A DNA stretch of 32,115 nt from SZUA-430 sp031413635 (GCA_031413635.1 JANOFM010000038.1:1-32115), one strand, 5' to 3'; shown: positions 1 through 7,351, counted from the stretch's first letter. The notes: generated by a model from the sequence alone, not told the origin. Made by a program: numbers and translations.

Positions 1-590
1 GCGCCGAGGCCGAGGCTTGCCGCCACTTTTATCGTGTCCCTGTTTGTGCAGGCCATCCACATCGGCGGGTGCGGGCTTTGCACCGGTTTCGGCAACACGT
101 TGCGGCAGGGCATTTTGAAATATTTGCCCTCGAAGCCCGGATAGGGGTCCATGACCATCATGTTGGCGATCTGCTCTCCCGCCTCGATCGCCATGGCGCG
201 CTTTTCCTTGGCGGGGATCGCAAAGCCGCCGAGTTCGAGGCGTGTCGCGCCCTCGCCGATGCCGAAATCGACGCGGCCGTCCGACATGATGTCGAGCGTG
301 GCCAGCCCCTCGGCCGTGCGCGCGGGGTGATTGTAGTTCGGGATCACCTGGCGGATGCCGTGGCCCAGGCGGATGCGCCTCGTGCGCGCGGCGGCGCTGG
401 CCAAGAACACTTCGGGCGCGGAGGAATGCGAGTATTCGTCGAGGAAGTGATGCTCGACCTCCCAGGCGTAGTCGTAGCCGAGCCGGTCGGCGAGTTCGAC
501 CTGGGCGAGGGCCTCGTGGAACAGGCGGCGTTCGTCGCCGGGGGCCCAGGGCTTGGGCAACTGCATTTCGTAGAAGACGCCGAATTTCAT
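1..590 (-). CDS. LLM-class flavin-dependent oxidoreductase (luciferase-like monooxygenase), 3' end outside window
   Basis: The reverse strand reads from an ATG at 590 to the window edge without a stop, giving the first ~196 residues. The start MKFGVFYEMQ, the segment AWEVEHHFLDEYSHSSAPEV (about residues 42-61) and RIRLGHGIRQ are typical of the bacterial-luciferase-like TIM barrel family, which uses reduced FMN and oxygen to hydroxylate or cleave small organic substrates. A GAGG lies upstream of the ATG. The C-terminal part of the barrel is outside the window. The substrate cannot be told from sequence. The 181-residue open frame on the opposite strand (69-614) is its antisense shadow. Confidence 0.88.
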   Translation of the reverse strand, partial: MKFGVFYEMQLPKPWAPGDERRLFHEALAQVELADRLGYDYAWEVEHHFLDEYSHSSAPEVFLASAAARTRRIRLGHGIRQVIPNYNHPARTAEGLATLDIMSDGRVDFGIGEGATRLELGGFAIPAKEKRAMAIEAGEQIANMMVMDPYPGFEGKYFKMPCRNVLPKPVQSPHPPMWMACTNRDTIKVAASLGLG

Positions 591-698
591 GGGGAGGCCT
601 CAATGTCGTGGTGAGGCAGTATGGTGAGCTTAGAAACTTCAGCACAAGCGCGCATTCACGGGGCGATGGCCAAGCGCGGCAATAACTCACCAGGAATG

Positions 699-707
699 TG
701 GTATAAT
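699..707 (+). promoter_or_regulatory. Extended -10 promoter for the small gene at 790
   Basis: A perfect TATAAT (702-707) is preceded directly by TGG, the TGn extended -10 motif of housekeeping sigma-70 promoters. No convincing -35 is seen 17 bases upstream, which extended -10 promoters can tolerate. Transcription would begin near 714 and leave a leader of about 75 nt before the ATG at 790. This is unusually consensus-like for such GC-rich DNA. Confidence 0.5.
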
Positions 708-789
708 ATGTTTCAAGTGGAAGTTTGGCCTTGCAGCCAGCGAGCCACCCAAGCCGGGCGAACCAGAACCCGGGAAAGGAGTAAAACAA

Positions 790-1044
790 ATGAAGCCTGA
801 AACATGGAGGGTTCGGATACCGGCGTTGAGAACGGTAACCCACCTTCTCCCCAACGGGGTTCGCAATCGAGTCCCAGACGAGCAAGTGCACCGAGAGTAC
901 GAACTTCGCGAATGTGAAGACGGGTGGCTTGAGTTGTCGCCGATCGACGAGCCAAACAAGGTTTATCGCTTGCCTGAGTCCGACATCGTCCAATACTTCG
1001 TTAACAAGGACATCAAGCGTGTCGACGGCCTAGCCTGGCCGTAG
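790..1044 (+). CDS. Small hypothetical protein (84 aa)
   Basis: I do not recognise this family. The ATG is preceded by AAAGGAG at an 8-9 base spacing, one of the strongest ribosome binding sites in the window, and a consensus-like -10 lies upstream, so expression is credible. The product is soluble, without signal peptide or membrane segment. It is rich in charged residues (REYELRECEDGWLELSPIDE) and ends KRVDGLAWP. The middle looks like a short beta-rich fold. Its codons are less GC-biased than those of neighbouring genes, which fits recent acquisition next to the toxin-antitoxin and duplicated GFA fragment. Confidence 0.65.
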   Translation: MKPETWRVRIPALRTVTHLLPNGVRNRVPDEQVHREYELRECEDGWLELSPIDEPNKVYRLPESDIVQYFVNKDIKRVDGLAWP

Positions 1045-1047
1045 GCA

Positions 1048-1220
1048 CTACCCGGGCAACCGCTCAACCGTCGGTATCCCCTCCGGCACGCGGTGGAACG
1101 GTTGCTTGTCGCAGGTGTAGATCGCCATTCTCGGTGCGAACACTTTTGGGTCGTCGAGCGAGCCACTTTCAGGATCACCGCCGGGAAGCCCGGGGCGCGG
1201 GTGACGACGTGGGTGCCGCC
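1048..1220 (-). pseudogene. Decayed 3' fragment of a GFA-family gene, with a 1-base deletion
   Basis: This stretch aligns with the last ~173 bases of the intact GFA gene at 1989-2390, in the same orientation. In translation it shows GTHVVTR and FPAVILKV in one frame and SLDDPKVFAP, TCDKQPFHR and ERLPG-stop in another. The frames are separated by the loss of one base where the intact copy reads GTGGGATCG. The match begins abruptly near 1220 and includes the stop codon. The 5' two thirds, with the zinc-binding cysteines, is absent, so it cannot encode an active enzyme. By eye, identity is around four fifths, so the duplication is not recent or came from a paralogue. Confidence 0.8.
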
Positions 1221-1241
1221 GCGCGGTCGATCCCCTACGTG

Positions 1242-1658
1242 TCACACAATGTCGGGATGCATGAGCTTGATAGGCACGCGCCCCCGCTTGCGGTAGATGG
1301 CGAAATCGGAGTCGAGCGTCATCACCGTGTGGCGGTCGTAGAGTTCGGCCATTCGAACGATGCAGGCGTCGGCCAGCGACATGGGCGTGTCCCGGTACTT
1401 GCGCAGCAGCGCCCGCAGCTCGGCGGCGTGGTCCTGGACGGCGAACGCGACGTGCAGCGCGCCGTTCGCGACGAGTTCGAGCAGCGCGTCCTGCGCATTG
1501 GGAAAGCGTGCCAGCAGATAGCAGGCTTCCGCCAACACGGGTTCGCAGACGAGGAGCGCCGCCTCCTCCTCATCGAGGCGTTCGGTGGCCCACGCGTGGT
1601 GGCGTTCGGAACGGTCGAAGAAGGCGACCAACGGCCCCGTGTCAACGACCACGGGCAC
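1242..1658 (-). CDS. vapC: VapC-like PIN-domain ribonuclease toxin
   Basis: 138-residue PIN-domain protein, the toxin of a type II VapBC pair; family members are Mg-dependent RNases that cleave tRNA or rRNA. The acidic residues expected for metal binding are visible: D6 in VVVDTG, E44 in PVLAEACYLL, D97 in SLADACIVR and D116 (with D118) in TLDSDF. Translation starts at GTG (1656-1658), overlapping the end of the antitoxin gene by 17 bases, the usual arrangement for coupled translation. Length is normal. It lies between the GFA fragment and the intact GFA gene. Confidence 0.88.
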   Translation of the reverse strand: MPVVVDTGPLVAFFDRSERHHAWATERLDEEEAALLVCEPVLAEACYLLARFPNAQDALLELVANGALHVAFAVQDHAAELRALLRKYRDTPMSLADACIVRMAELYDRHTVMTLDSDFAIYRKRGRVPIKLMHPDIV

Positions 1659-1899
1659 CGCGGCCGAACCCCTTCAAGTGCGCCGGATTGTGCCCAAGAT
1701 CGCGCACGCCGGAATCGACCATGCCGCGGGCGCGCTTCATCAGGCCGGCCAAGCGCGGCTTGCGCTGTCCCTTTGGCGGCGCGGCGAGAACGAGACGCAG
1801 CCCCTCCTCCACCAGGTCCTTGAGCTTGTGACCGCGCATGGCGGCTTCCGCCTTGGCGCGGCGGTAGAGTTCGTCGGGAACTTCAATCGTGGTTTTCAT
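1642..1899 (-). CDS. vapB: VapB-like ribbon-helix-helix antitoxin
   Basis: 85 residues, opening MKTTIEVPDELYRRAK, which is the beta strand and first helix of a ribbon-helix-helix DNA-binding dimer. The segment HKLKDLVEEGLRLVL forms the second helix. The C-terminal tail, rich in Arg and Gly, would wrap the PIN toxin. ATG at 1899 follows GAGGTGA at good spacing. It is the first gene of the pair and probably binds the repeated sequence just upstream to repress its own operon, as is known for VapB families. Confidence 0.85.
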   Translation of the reverse strand: MKTTIEVPDELYRRAKAEAAMRGHKLKDLVEEGLRLVLAAPPKGQRKPRLAGLMKRARGMVDSGVRDLGHNPAHLKGFGRGARGR

Positions 1900-1920
1900 G
1901 ACCGCTCACCTCACGCACCC

Positions 1921-1936
1921 ATAAAACCATAAAACC
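1921..1936. repeat. Tandem 8-base repeat upstream of vapB, candidate operator
   Basis: ATAAAACC occurs twice head to tail (1921-1928, 1929-1936) and is followed by ATAT, an AT-rich island in GC-rich DNA 22 bases upstream of the vapB start. On the reverse strand it reads as repeated GGTTTTAT. Its location and repetition suit an autoregulatory operator or the promoter of the toxin-antitoxin pair; neither function is proven by sequence alone. Confidence 0.45.
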
Positions 1937-1988
1937 ATATTTCCGGCAAGCCGAGAAGCGGCGCAGCGGTTGCTGCCGCGTTAATGCC

Positions 1989-2390
1989 CTACCCCGGCAG
2001 CCGCTCGAACGCGCGCACGCCTTCGGGGATGCGGTGGAACGGTTGCTTGTCGCAGGTGAAGATTGCCATTTTCGGTGCGAACACTTTCGGATCGTCGAGC
2101 GATCCCACTTTTAGGATCACCGCCGGAAAACCTTGTGGGCGGGTGACGACGTGGGTGCCGCATTCGGAGCAGAACTCGCGCGTCACCGGACGTTCGAGGT
2201 CTTTGCGGGCGAACTGCTTCGGCGCGCCCTTCGTGTATTTGAAGCCCGGGATCGGCATCGCCATGAAGAGGTTCGGGCTGCCGCCGGCGATGTATTGGCA
2301 TTCGCGGCAGTGGCACTGGGCCTGCATCATCGGCTCGCCCTCCGCTTCGTAGCGCACCGCTTTGCAGTAGCAGCCGCCTTCGAGTTTCAT
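1989..2390 (-). CDS. GFA family protein (glutathione-dependent formaldehyde-activating/CENP-V fold)
   Basis: 133 residues from ATG 2390, chosen because AAGGAC lies about 8 bases upstream and because MKLEGGCYCKAVRY is the canonical N-terminus of the family; a longer in-frame start at 2438 would add an unrelated tail. Zinc ligands are C7 and C9 (GCYC), C26, C28 and C31 (CHCREC), and C74 and C77 (CSECGTH). The family includes Gfa, which accelerates S-hydroxymethylglutathione formation, but most members have unknown substrates. The 3' end is duplicated at 1048-1220. Confidence 0.9.
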   Translation of the reverse strand: MKLEGGCYCKAVRYEAEGEPMMQAQCHCRECQYIAGGSPNLFMAMPIPGFKYTKGAPKQFARKDLERPVTREFCSECGTHVVTRPQGFPAVILKVGSLDDPKVFAPKMAIFTCDKQPFHRIPEGVRAFERLPG

Positions 2391-2451
2391 GGGACACGTC
2401 CTTGTTGTTTCGCCGAGTCCGCCGCGTTCGGGATACATGCTAATGGCGGCG

Positions 2452-3357
2452 TCAGACCTTCGCCAGGCGTTGTTGCATCCATTCGACCGCCGCCTTGAGG
2501 GCTTCGACCACGGTCTTGATGGCGTTGGCGGCAGGTTCGCCGATGAGGCCGCTCAAGTCCACGTTCTGCCAGGCGGCGGCGACGGTGCCCACGACGACCA
2601 GCAGAAGCGCGCCGAATACGATCCGAGGGATCGGCCCCATCGCGCGGAACCAGAGGTAAAGGATCTGCGTGACGATGGCGAGCGCGAGGGCGGCGTAGAA
2701 ATAGGCTTTCGGGACTTCGAGATTCGCCGCTTCGGCAAGCAAAAGCGCCCCGATGAGGACCAGGAAATTCAACGCCACCAGCTTGACCGTCACGTGGCGG
2801 TCGATGAAGTTCGAGATCGGGTTGACGAGCACGACCATGACGAGCGTCGCGGTCAGGACGGCGGCGACCATCACCTCGATGTGTTTGGCGATGCCGATGG
2901 CGGCGATGACGCTGTCGAGCGAGAAGATCAGATCGAAGAACGCTATCTGAAGGATCGTTACGGCGAAGGCGGCGCGCCAGGGGCGAAAGCCCACCTTCGC
3001 CGCGGCGTGGGCGTCGCCGAAAAGTACTCTGATTTCCGCCAACGCCTTGACGATCAGGAATAGGCCGCCGATGCCGAACACCAACTGGCGCGGGGTGACG
3101 GTCAGCGCGGGAAAGCCCGGCACCTTCAACGCCGTTTCCAGATGCGAGATCCAGAACAGCGAAAACAACAACAGCAGGCGCGTCGATACCGCCGCAATAA
3201 GGCCGATGCGACGGGCGAGCGGGCGTTGATGCTCGGGCAATCTGCCGGCCAGGATTGCGATCAGAACGAGATTGTCGCCGGCCAGAACGATTTCGAGGAA
3301 GGTAAGGGTGAGATAGCTCGCGACATGTTCGGTCTGAAGAAGTTCCAAAAGCGGCAT
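2452..3357 (-). CDS. TerC family integral membrane protein
   Basis: 301 residues with about seven to nine hydrophobic helices. Family signatures are LEIVLAGDNLVL (residues 21-32, D28) and FFDLIFSLDSVIAAIG (D148), the paired intramembrane acidic motifs of TerC/Alx proteins. These proteins are linked to metal (Mn) efflux, tellurite resistance or metal loading of exported enzymes. The start ATG at 3357 has GGGGA upstream. A 186-base leader with a long hairpin separates it from the radical SAM gene, so it may be independently controlled. Confidence 0.9.
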   Translation of the reverse strand: MPLLELLQTEHVASYLTLTFLEIVLAGDNLVLIAILAGRLPEHQRPLARRIGLIAAVSTRLLLLFSLFWISHLETALKVPGFPALTVTPRQLVFGIGGLFLIVKALAEIRVLFGDAHAAAKVGFRPWRAAFAVTILQIAFFDLIFSLDSVIAAIGIAKHIEVMVAAVLTATLVMVVLVNPISNFIDRHVTVKLVALNFLVLIGALLLAEAANLEVPKAYFYAALALAIVTQILYLWFRAMGPIPRIVFGALLLVVVGTVAAAWQNVDLSGLIGEPAANAIKTVVEALKAAVEWMQQRLAKV

Positions 3358-3407
3358 ACTGTTCCCCTACGCGGATCGCCGCGGTGCCACACATCAAGCC
3401 ACAGTTT

Positions 3408-3450
3408 CCGGCGGCCCGCTACTCGCGCCTTGGGCGCAACGGGCCGCCGG
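3408..3450 (-). promoter_or_regulatory. Long GC hairpin in the leader of the TerC gene
   Basis: Arms CCGGCGGCCCG (3408-3418) and CGGGCCGCCGG (3440-3450) are perfectly complementary over 11 bases. Inside them a second stem GCGCC/GGCGC (3425-3429, 3433-3437) closes a 3-base loop, leaving a one-sided bulge. No U-run follows on either strand, so a simple intrinsic terminator is unlikely. It sits about 50 bases before the TerC start. TerC genes are often under the Mn-sensing yybP-ykoY riboswitch, but I could not match that consensus here. Confidence 0.45.
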
Positions 3451-3543
3451 CTGCACCACCGAGAGACGAAAAAACTGTCGACGGTTTGTGACTTTGCAAT
3501 GGATTGCGACTTTCCGCGGCGCGGCGCGAACACGTTGGGCATT

Positions 3544-4602
3544 CTAGCGGCGCGTTGTTGCGAGACGGCGCGCGCGGATGCGTTCGATTTCGCCGCGCAA
3601 GTGCTTTTCGAAATAGGCGTCGCAACCAAGGCAGACGTTGGCGACCGCGCGGCCCTTCGGGTCGGTGACGGAGGAGGCGGCGCGGTAGTCTTCGCGCGTC
3701 CAGCCCGTTGTTTCGCCCATCGCTTCGGGATCGCCGGCGTTGATCGCTTCGAAAGCCGGATGGCCTTTCAGGCTGTCGAGGATGTTGGTGAGGCGTTCCT
3801 CGGTGAGGTTGCCCAAGGGCGACTTCGTTTTTAAGCAACACGGATAGATCGAACCGTCGGGCTCGATGGCGACCTCCGATCCGGCTCGGCCGTAGTTCAG
3901 GAAGTTTTTTCCGCCGCTCCAGCGGGCGCAGAAATTCGTCTCGTACGTCGCGTTCGATAGGCCGTTCGCCCAGGCGCGGCCGCGCGGCCAGAGTTCGCCG
4001 ATCCATAATTCGGGTTGTGCGCCGAAGAAGAGGAAGAACGGGCCGTCGCCGAGATTTTCGCGGTGCGCGTTCGGGGTTTTGAGGCGCGGGTCGCGGGCGC
4101 CGCCGAGACCGATTTCCGTCGCGCCGAACGGCGCCATCATGGCGCGGATGCGATCCATCAGTTCGAATTTTTTGTCGCCTTCGAGGCCGACGTGATAATC
4201 GTCGATGCTGGCGATCGCGATGGTGCCGACGCCGCGCTTGAACATTTCGCCGATGTGTTCGGGTTGCAGGATATCGCCGGTTGTTTGCACGGACACTTGC
4301 GGAGCGGCGTCGCCCCAGCGTTCGCGGATGGCGTCGAGTGCCGGATAAAACAATTCCTCGCGCACGCCGTCGATCAAGAGTTCGCCGCCGGCGAGGACCA
4401 GGAGGCTGCGTTTGCGGCGGCCCTTCGCGTCGAGATAGGTCATGTCGTCGGGCAGGTTTTTGAGCACGGCGCGATAGGTGCGCTGTCCCTGCCCCACCAC
4501 GCGCTTGAGTTCATCGCGGACGTAGGGGCGGAAGCGATCGTCGTAGCAATGACGGCACTTGCGGTGGCAGGCCCAGGTTAAAACCCAGTAGAGCGCTTCC
4601 AT
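3544..4602 (-). CDS. Radical SAM protein with SPASM-like C-terminal cysteines
   Basis: 352 residues. The N-terminal CxxxCxxC (C12, C16, C19 in WACHRKCRHCYDD) binds the 4Fe-4S cluster that cleaves S-adenosylmethionine. LVLAGGELL (about 68-76) is the GGE motif that contacts SAM. The C-terminal part holds further cysteines C225, C255, C256, C324 and C327 (IYPCCLKT, CLGCDAYF), resembling a SPASM or twitch region that carries auxiliary clusters. SPASM proteins modify peptides or proteins or mature other enzymes. No precursor peptide was found beside it. It follows the DUF1223 gene by 38 bases. Confidence 0.85.
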   Translation of the reverse strand: MEALYWVLTWACHRKCRHCYDDRFRPYVRDELKRVVGQGQRTYRAVLKNLPDDMTYLDAKGRRKRSLLVLAGGELLIDGVREELFYPALDAIRERWGDAAPQVSVQTTGDILQPEHIGEMFKRGVGTIAIASIDDYHVGLEGDKKFELMDRIRAMMAPFGATEIGLGGARDPRLKTPNAHRENLGDGPFFLFFGAQPELWIGELWPRGRAWANGLSNATYETNFCARWSGGKNFLNYGRAGSEVAIEPDGSIYPCCLKTKSPLGNLTEERLTNILDSLKGHPAFEAINAGDPEAMGETTGWTREDYRAASSVTDPKGRAVANVCLGCDAYFEKHLRGEIERIRARRLATTRR

Positions 4603-4640
4603 GCTTGTTCAAGGACTCCAAGCGAATACGGCGATATCTT

Positions 4641-5342
4641 CTAAGGTGCCAGGGCGGCCAGAATCGGTCCGCCGTCGCGTTGCTGTATCAGAATCGCGGC
4701 TCTAAGATTCTCGCCCTTGGGCGGGGGCACGCGCAGCGTTTGGGCTTGGCCCGTCCACGCGCCGAGACTTACGAGTTCGCGCACAATATTCGTGTGCGGC
4801 AAAGTTCGACCGCTGTTCTCGCCGACCTGCACCGGCACGCTCATCGTGCGAGGATCGTAGCGCACGAGCCAGATGACGGCGGGCATACGCGGCGGCGGCG
4901 CAGCGCGGATGGAGAATTCGTTTCCGGCGAACGACAGAGGCGATGTCGGAATGCGCCCGGCGCGTGCAATCGCGGCCGCGAGTTCGCCGTCGTCGATGCC
5001 CGTCAAATCTTGCCGGCCGTTGAGCACGACTTGCGGCGTGTAGACGTTTCCATTGTGAAGCCCGCGGGCGTAGTCGTACTGGCGGTTGGTGAATTCGTCG
5101 CGGGCAAATGTGTCCCGCCAGCCCAACCTATCCCAATAGGTGACGGCGAAACTCAGGGCCAACACATCGCCGCGTGCGGCCAATGCGTTGACGTTCGCGT
5201 TCGCGGGCGGGCAAGACGAGCAGCCTTGACTTTGGAATAGTTCGACGACGACGCGCTCGCCCGCTGCGTTTGCGGCGAGCGGCGTCACGGCGAGCGTCAT
5301 CGCGGCAAGGGTCGCGACGGCCGTTTTCAATGCGGTATTCAT
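4641..5342 (-). CDS. Secreted DUF1223 thioredoxin-like protein
   Basis: 233 residues with a signal peptide (about residues 1-27, cleavage after ANAA/AG). The motif VVELFQSQGCSSCPPA holds a CxxC (C41, C44) at the position of the thioredoxin active site and defines DUF1223. TPQVVLNG resembles the cis-proline loop region of thioredoxin folds. It is probably periplasmic and redox-active, but no substrate is known. AAGGAG precedes the ATG. It is separated by only 10 bases from the upstream TPR gene, so the two are co-transcribed. Confidence 0.88.
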   Translation of the reverse strand: MNTALKTAVATLAAMTLAVTPLAANAAGERVVVELFQSQGCSSCPPANANVNALAARGDVLALSFAVTYWDRLGWRDTFARDEFTNRQYDYARGLHNGNVYTPQVVLNGRQDLTGIDDGELAAAIARAGRIPTSPLSFAGNEFSIRAAPPPRMPAVIWLVRYDPRTMSVPVQVGENSGRTLPHTNIVRELVSLGAWTGQAQTLRVPPPKGENLRAAILIQQRDGGPILAALAP

Positions 5343-5352
5343 CGTTGGCTCC

Positions 5353-6657
5353 TTACGCCGCGACGCGGAGGCGTTGCAGGAGGCGGTGCGTTTCCTTCAC
5401 GGTGGGGCGCGATTTGGCGCGGAGGCCCAAAACATCGGCGACCGCGGTGTGGCTTCCCGCGCGCAAGCAGGCGTCGATCCAGGTTTGAGTGAAGACGTCG
5501 CGTTGGGCGTGGCTGCCGCCGATGAGGCGGAGGCGCGGCAGTACCGAGCCGATGAGGTCGGCTGCAATCGCGTAGCGTCCCTCGGCGTAGGCGACGAGGC
5601 CGCGGGCGCAAGGGTTGGCGATGCTGTCCCAGACGCCGCTGTCGTCTTTGTCGCCGCGCCGCGCCATCGAAGCGAGGAAATCCTTCACTTCGGCTTTGCG
5701 GCCGCCGCGGGCGAGCGCATAGACGAAATGCAGATCGTGGAACGGCAAGATGTGCTCGTGCCAACGCTCGACGACTTTGGCCACGACCGGGTTCCAGCGC
5801 GTGCCGACATACGTGCCGCGCAGTTCGAGGCGCCAGAGGGCCGAGATCGCGCCGATTTGCTCCTGCGCGAATTCGGGCCATTCGCCCCAGAGATGATCGT
5901 CGAAGATTTGCAGCGCGCGCACCGGTTCGTCGCGGTCGAGATGGAACAGCGCCAAGTGCCAGTAATTGTGCTCGCGGATGAAGATGGAGCGGTCGGCCCA
6001 AGTTTGGGCGTGATCGTTCAGAAAGGCGATACCTTCGTCGACGCGGCCTTGTGTTTCCATGACGTGGGCGATGGCGTGCTGGGCCCAGGGTTCGGAGCGT
6101 TTGAGGGCGAGCGCTTGGAGGCCGGCCTCCTCGGCCATCTCCAAATCGTTTGTTTGTTCGTGGCCGAAGGCGAGCATGCCCCAGGCCTCCGCGGTGCCGC
6201 GATGGGCCGGCATGATGTCTTTGGCCGTGTCGCACATGGTGGCGGCGTCGCCGAGATTGAAGGCAAGATACTGCGCCCATTTGGCCGCGACGATGTCGGC
6301 GGGGTGTTCGGCGACGAGGCCACGCAGGCGCTTGATCGCCGACTTCGTGTTGCCGCGCCACCAATCGTGGACGGCTTGGACGAACGTTTGTTCGCGATGG
6401 GATGCGTCGCGAGCGGTCTTGCGGGCCCGCGTCAGATGCAGGCGCGCCTTCCTGAAACCGGACGAGGCTTCGAGCGCCATGTGGACGGCGGCGGCGTGGG
6501 CGTTGACCATGGCGCAATCGGGGTCGGCTTCGGCCGCGGTGAAGATCGATCGGACGTGGGTGCCGTAGCCGATCCAGTCGGCGGCGTACATATTGTACGC
6601 CGCAACTGTCGCGGGGTGGTCCGTTGTAAGCGTGAGGTCGTGAGCGTCTTTGGTCAT
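5353..6657 (-). CDS. TTC38-like tetratricopeptide repeat protein
   Basis: 434 residues, all helical, with repeated TPR-like helix pairs (for example KSAIKRLRGLVAEHPADI and AEEAGLQALALKRSEPWAQH). The segments EHNYWHLALFHLD and GGSHAQRDVFTQTW match the conserved parts of the TTC38 family found in bacteria and animals, whose molecular role is unknown. No signal peptide, so it is probably cytoplasmic. It lies between the YHS gene (80 bases upstream) and the DUF1223 gene. The 444-residue frame on the opposite strand is a GC-rich shadow. Confidence 0.85.
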   Translation of the reverse strand: MTKDAHDLTLTTDHPATVAAYNMYAADWIGYGTHVRSIFTAAEADPDCAMVNAHAAAVHMALEASSGFRKARLHLTRARKTARDASHREQTFVQAVHDWWRGNTKSAIKRLRGLVAEHPADIVAAKWAQYLAFNLGDAATMCDTAKDIMPAHRGTAEAWGMLAFGHEQTNDLEMAEEAGLQALALKRSEPWAQHAIAHVMETQGRVDEGIAFLNDHAQTWADRSIFIREHNYWHLALFHLDRDEPVRALQIFDDHLWGEWPEFAQEQIGAISALWRLELRGTYVGTRWNPVVAKVVERWHEHILPFHDLHFVYALARGGRKAEVKDFLASMARRGDKDDSGVWDSIANPCARGLVAYAEGRYAIAADLIGSVLPRLRLIGGSHAQRDVFTQTWIDACLRAGSHTAVADVLGLRAKSRPTVKETHRLLQRLRVAA

Positions 6658-6737
6658 GGCGGAAGCGTCGCCCTCAGCGCGGTTAATGTGAAGGTATTGA
6701 GTCGATAGCCGGTGTGTCGTTCAGTTCAGGACGCGTG

Positions 6738-7202
6738 TTAGTTGAGGACGCCGGGCCAATTCTTGTCGGCCTTGGCGATGAAACCCGGAATGTCTGTCTC
6801 CCATTTCGCTTGCACGCCTTTGTCGTAGTTCAGATAGAGCTTGCCGCCCACGATCTTCCAAAGCAGCGGATCGCCCGAGGCCGTACCGCCTTGCGCGACC
6901 GCCCAAGCGCAATAGCCGCCATATTGCGGCGCGTAGGCGGTTGGGTTCGCTTTGAAGGCGTCGAGATTTTCCTTGGAGGCAAAGCGCCAGGTTGCGCCCT
7001 TGTATTCGGTCGCGAAGGCGGCGGTGCCCTCGACGGGCTTGCCGGCTCTGAAATAGGCGACGGCGTCGTAGCCGCCGACGGCGAGCGATGAGAATGTGCC
7101 GGTGTAGACGTCGGCGGAGCGGGCAAAGGCTGTACCCGTTGAAAACAGGCTCAAGGTGAGGGCCGCGGCTGCGGCGGCAATGAACGAAACGGCGGAATTC
7201 AT
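6738..7202 (-). CDS. Secreted YHS domain-containing protein
   Basis: 154 residues. ATG 7202 was preferred to a longer in-frame start because GGGAGAAA precedes it and a signal peptide starts there (residues 1-27, ending AFA). The YHS domain follows: GGYDAVAYF (43-51), ATWRFASKENLDAFKANP, and YGGYCAWAV. The family is associated with metal or heme-related proteins, often in stress regulons. It is the first gene of the leftward group, and an ECF-type promoter sits 37 bases upstream of its start. Confidence 0.87.
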   Translation of the reverse strand: MNSAVSFIAAAAAALTLSLFSTGTAFARSADVYTGTFSSLAVGGYDAVAYFRAGKPVEGTAAFATEYKGATWRFASKENLDAFKANPTAYAPQYGGYCAWAVAQGGTASGDPLLWKIVGGKLYLNYDKGVQAKWETDIPGFIAKADKNWPGVLN

Positions 7203-7238
7203 AGGGTTTCTCCCGGCTGGTCGGTGGTCTCGTTCACC

Positions 7239-7266
7239 AATTCGCCCAGGGGCCCATGAAAGTTTC
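7239..7266 (-). promoter_or_regulatory. ECF-type promoter of the YHS operon
   Basis: On the reverse strand GAAACT (7266-7261), a 16-base spacer and CGAATT (7244-7239) match the layout of promoters used by NrsF-linked ECF sigma factors (the known Caulobacter SigF type is GTAACC-N16-CGAA). The same pattern, even with the same TTTC after the -35 start, lies on the other strand for the sigma gene. The inferred transcript would start about 25-30 bases before the YHS ATG. Confidence 0.65.
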
Positions 7267-7289
7267 GCGATCACAGCGACGTGATCGCC

Positions 7290-7317
7290 GGAACTTTCCG
7301 GGTGCGCGCAACGAATA
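7290..7317 (+). promoter_or_regulatory. ECF-type autoregulatory promoter of the sigma factor operon
   Basis: GGAACT (7290-7295), 16 bases, then CGAATA (7312-7317). It mirrors the element on the opposite strand at 7239-7266 in both sequence and spacing. Transcription would begin around 7324. This argues against translation from the in-frame ATG at 7256, which lies upstream of the promoter, and for the ATG at 7352. Confidence 0.65.
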
Positions 7318-7351
7318 CTCTAGCGACGCGCTCGGCACCCCCTTTGAGGCC

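Noticed and set aside
3358..3545. Mn-sensing yybP-ykoY riboswitch before terC
   Set aside because: The expected conserved junction sequences were not found by eye; only a hairpin is reported.
3544..4602. RiPP cluster around the radical SAM gene
   Set aside because: No short precursor ORF with a suitable core, no recognition element and no export or protease gene adjacent.
5374..6708. 444-residue open frame on the plus strand
   Set aside because: Antisense to the TTC38-like gene; its composition is that of a GC-biased shadow, with no motif or ribosome site.
7256..7351. ATG at 7256 as the sigma factor start
   Set aside because: It lies upstream of the sigma-type promoter at 7290-7317 and would translate promoter DNA.
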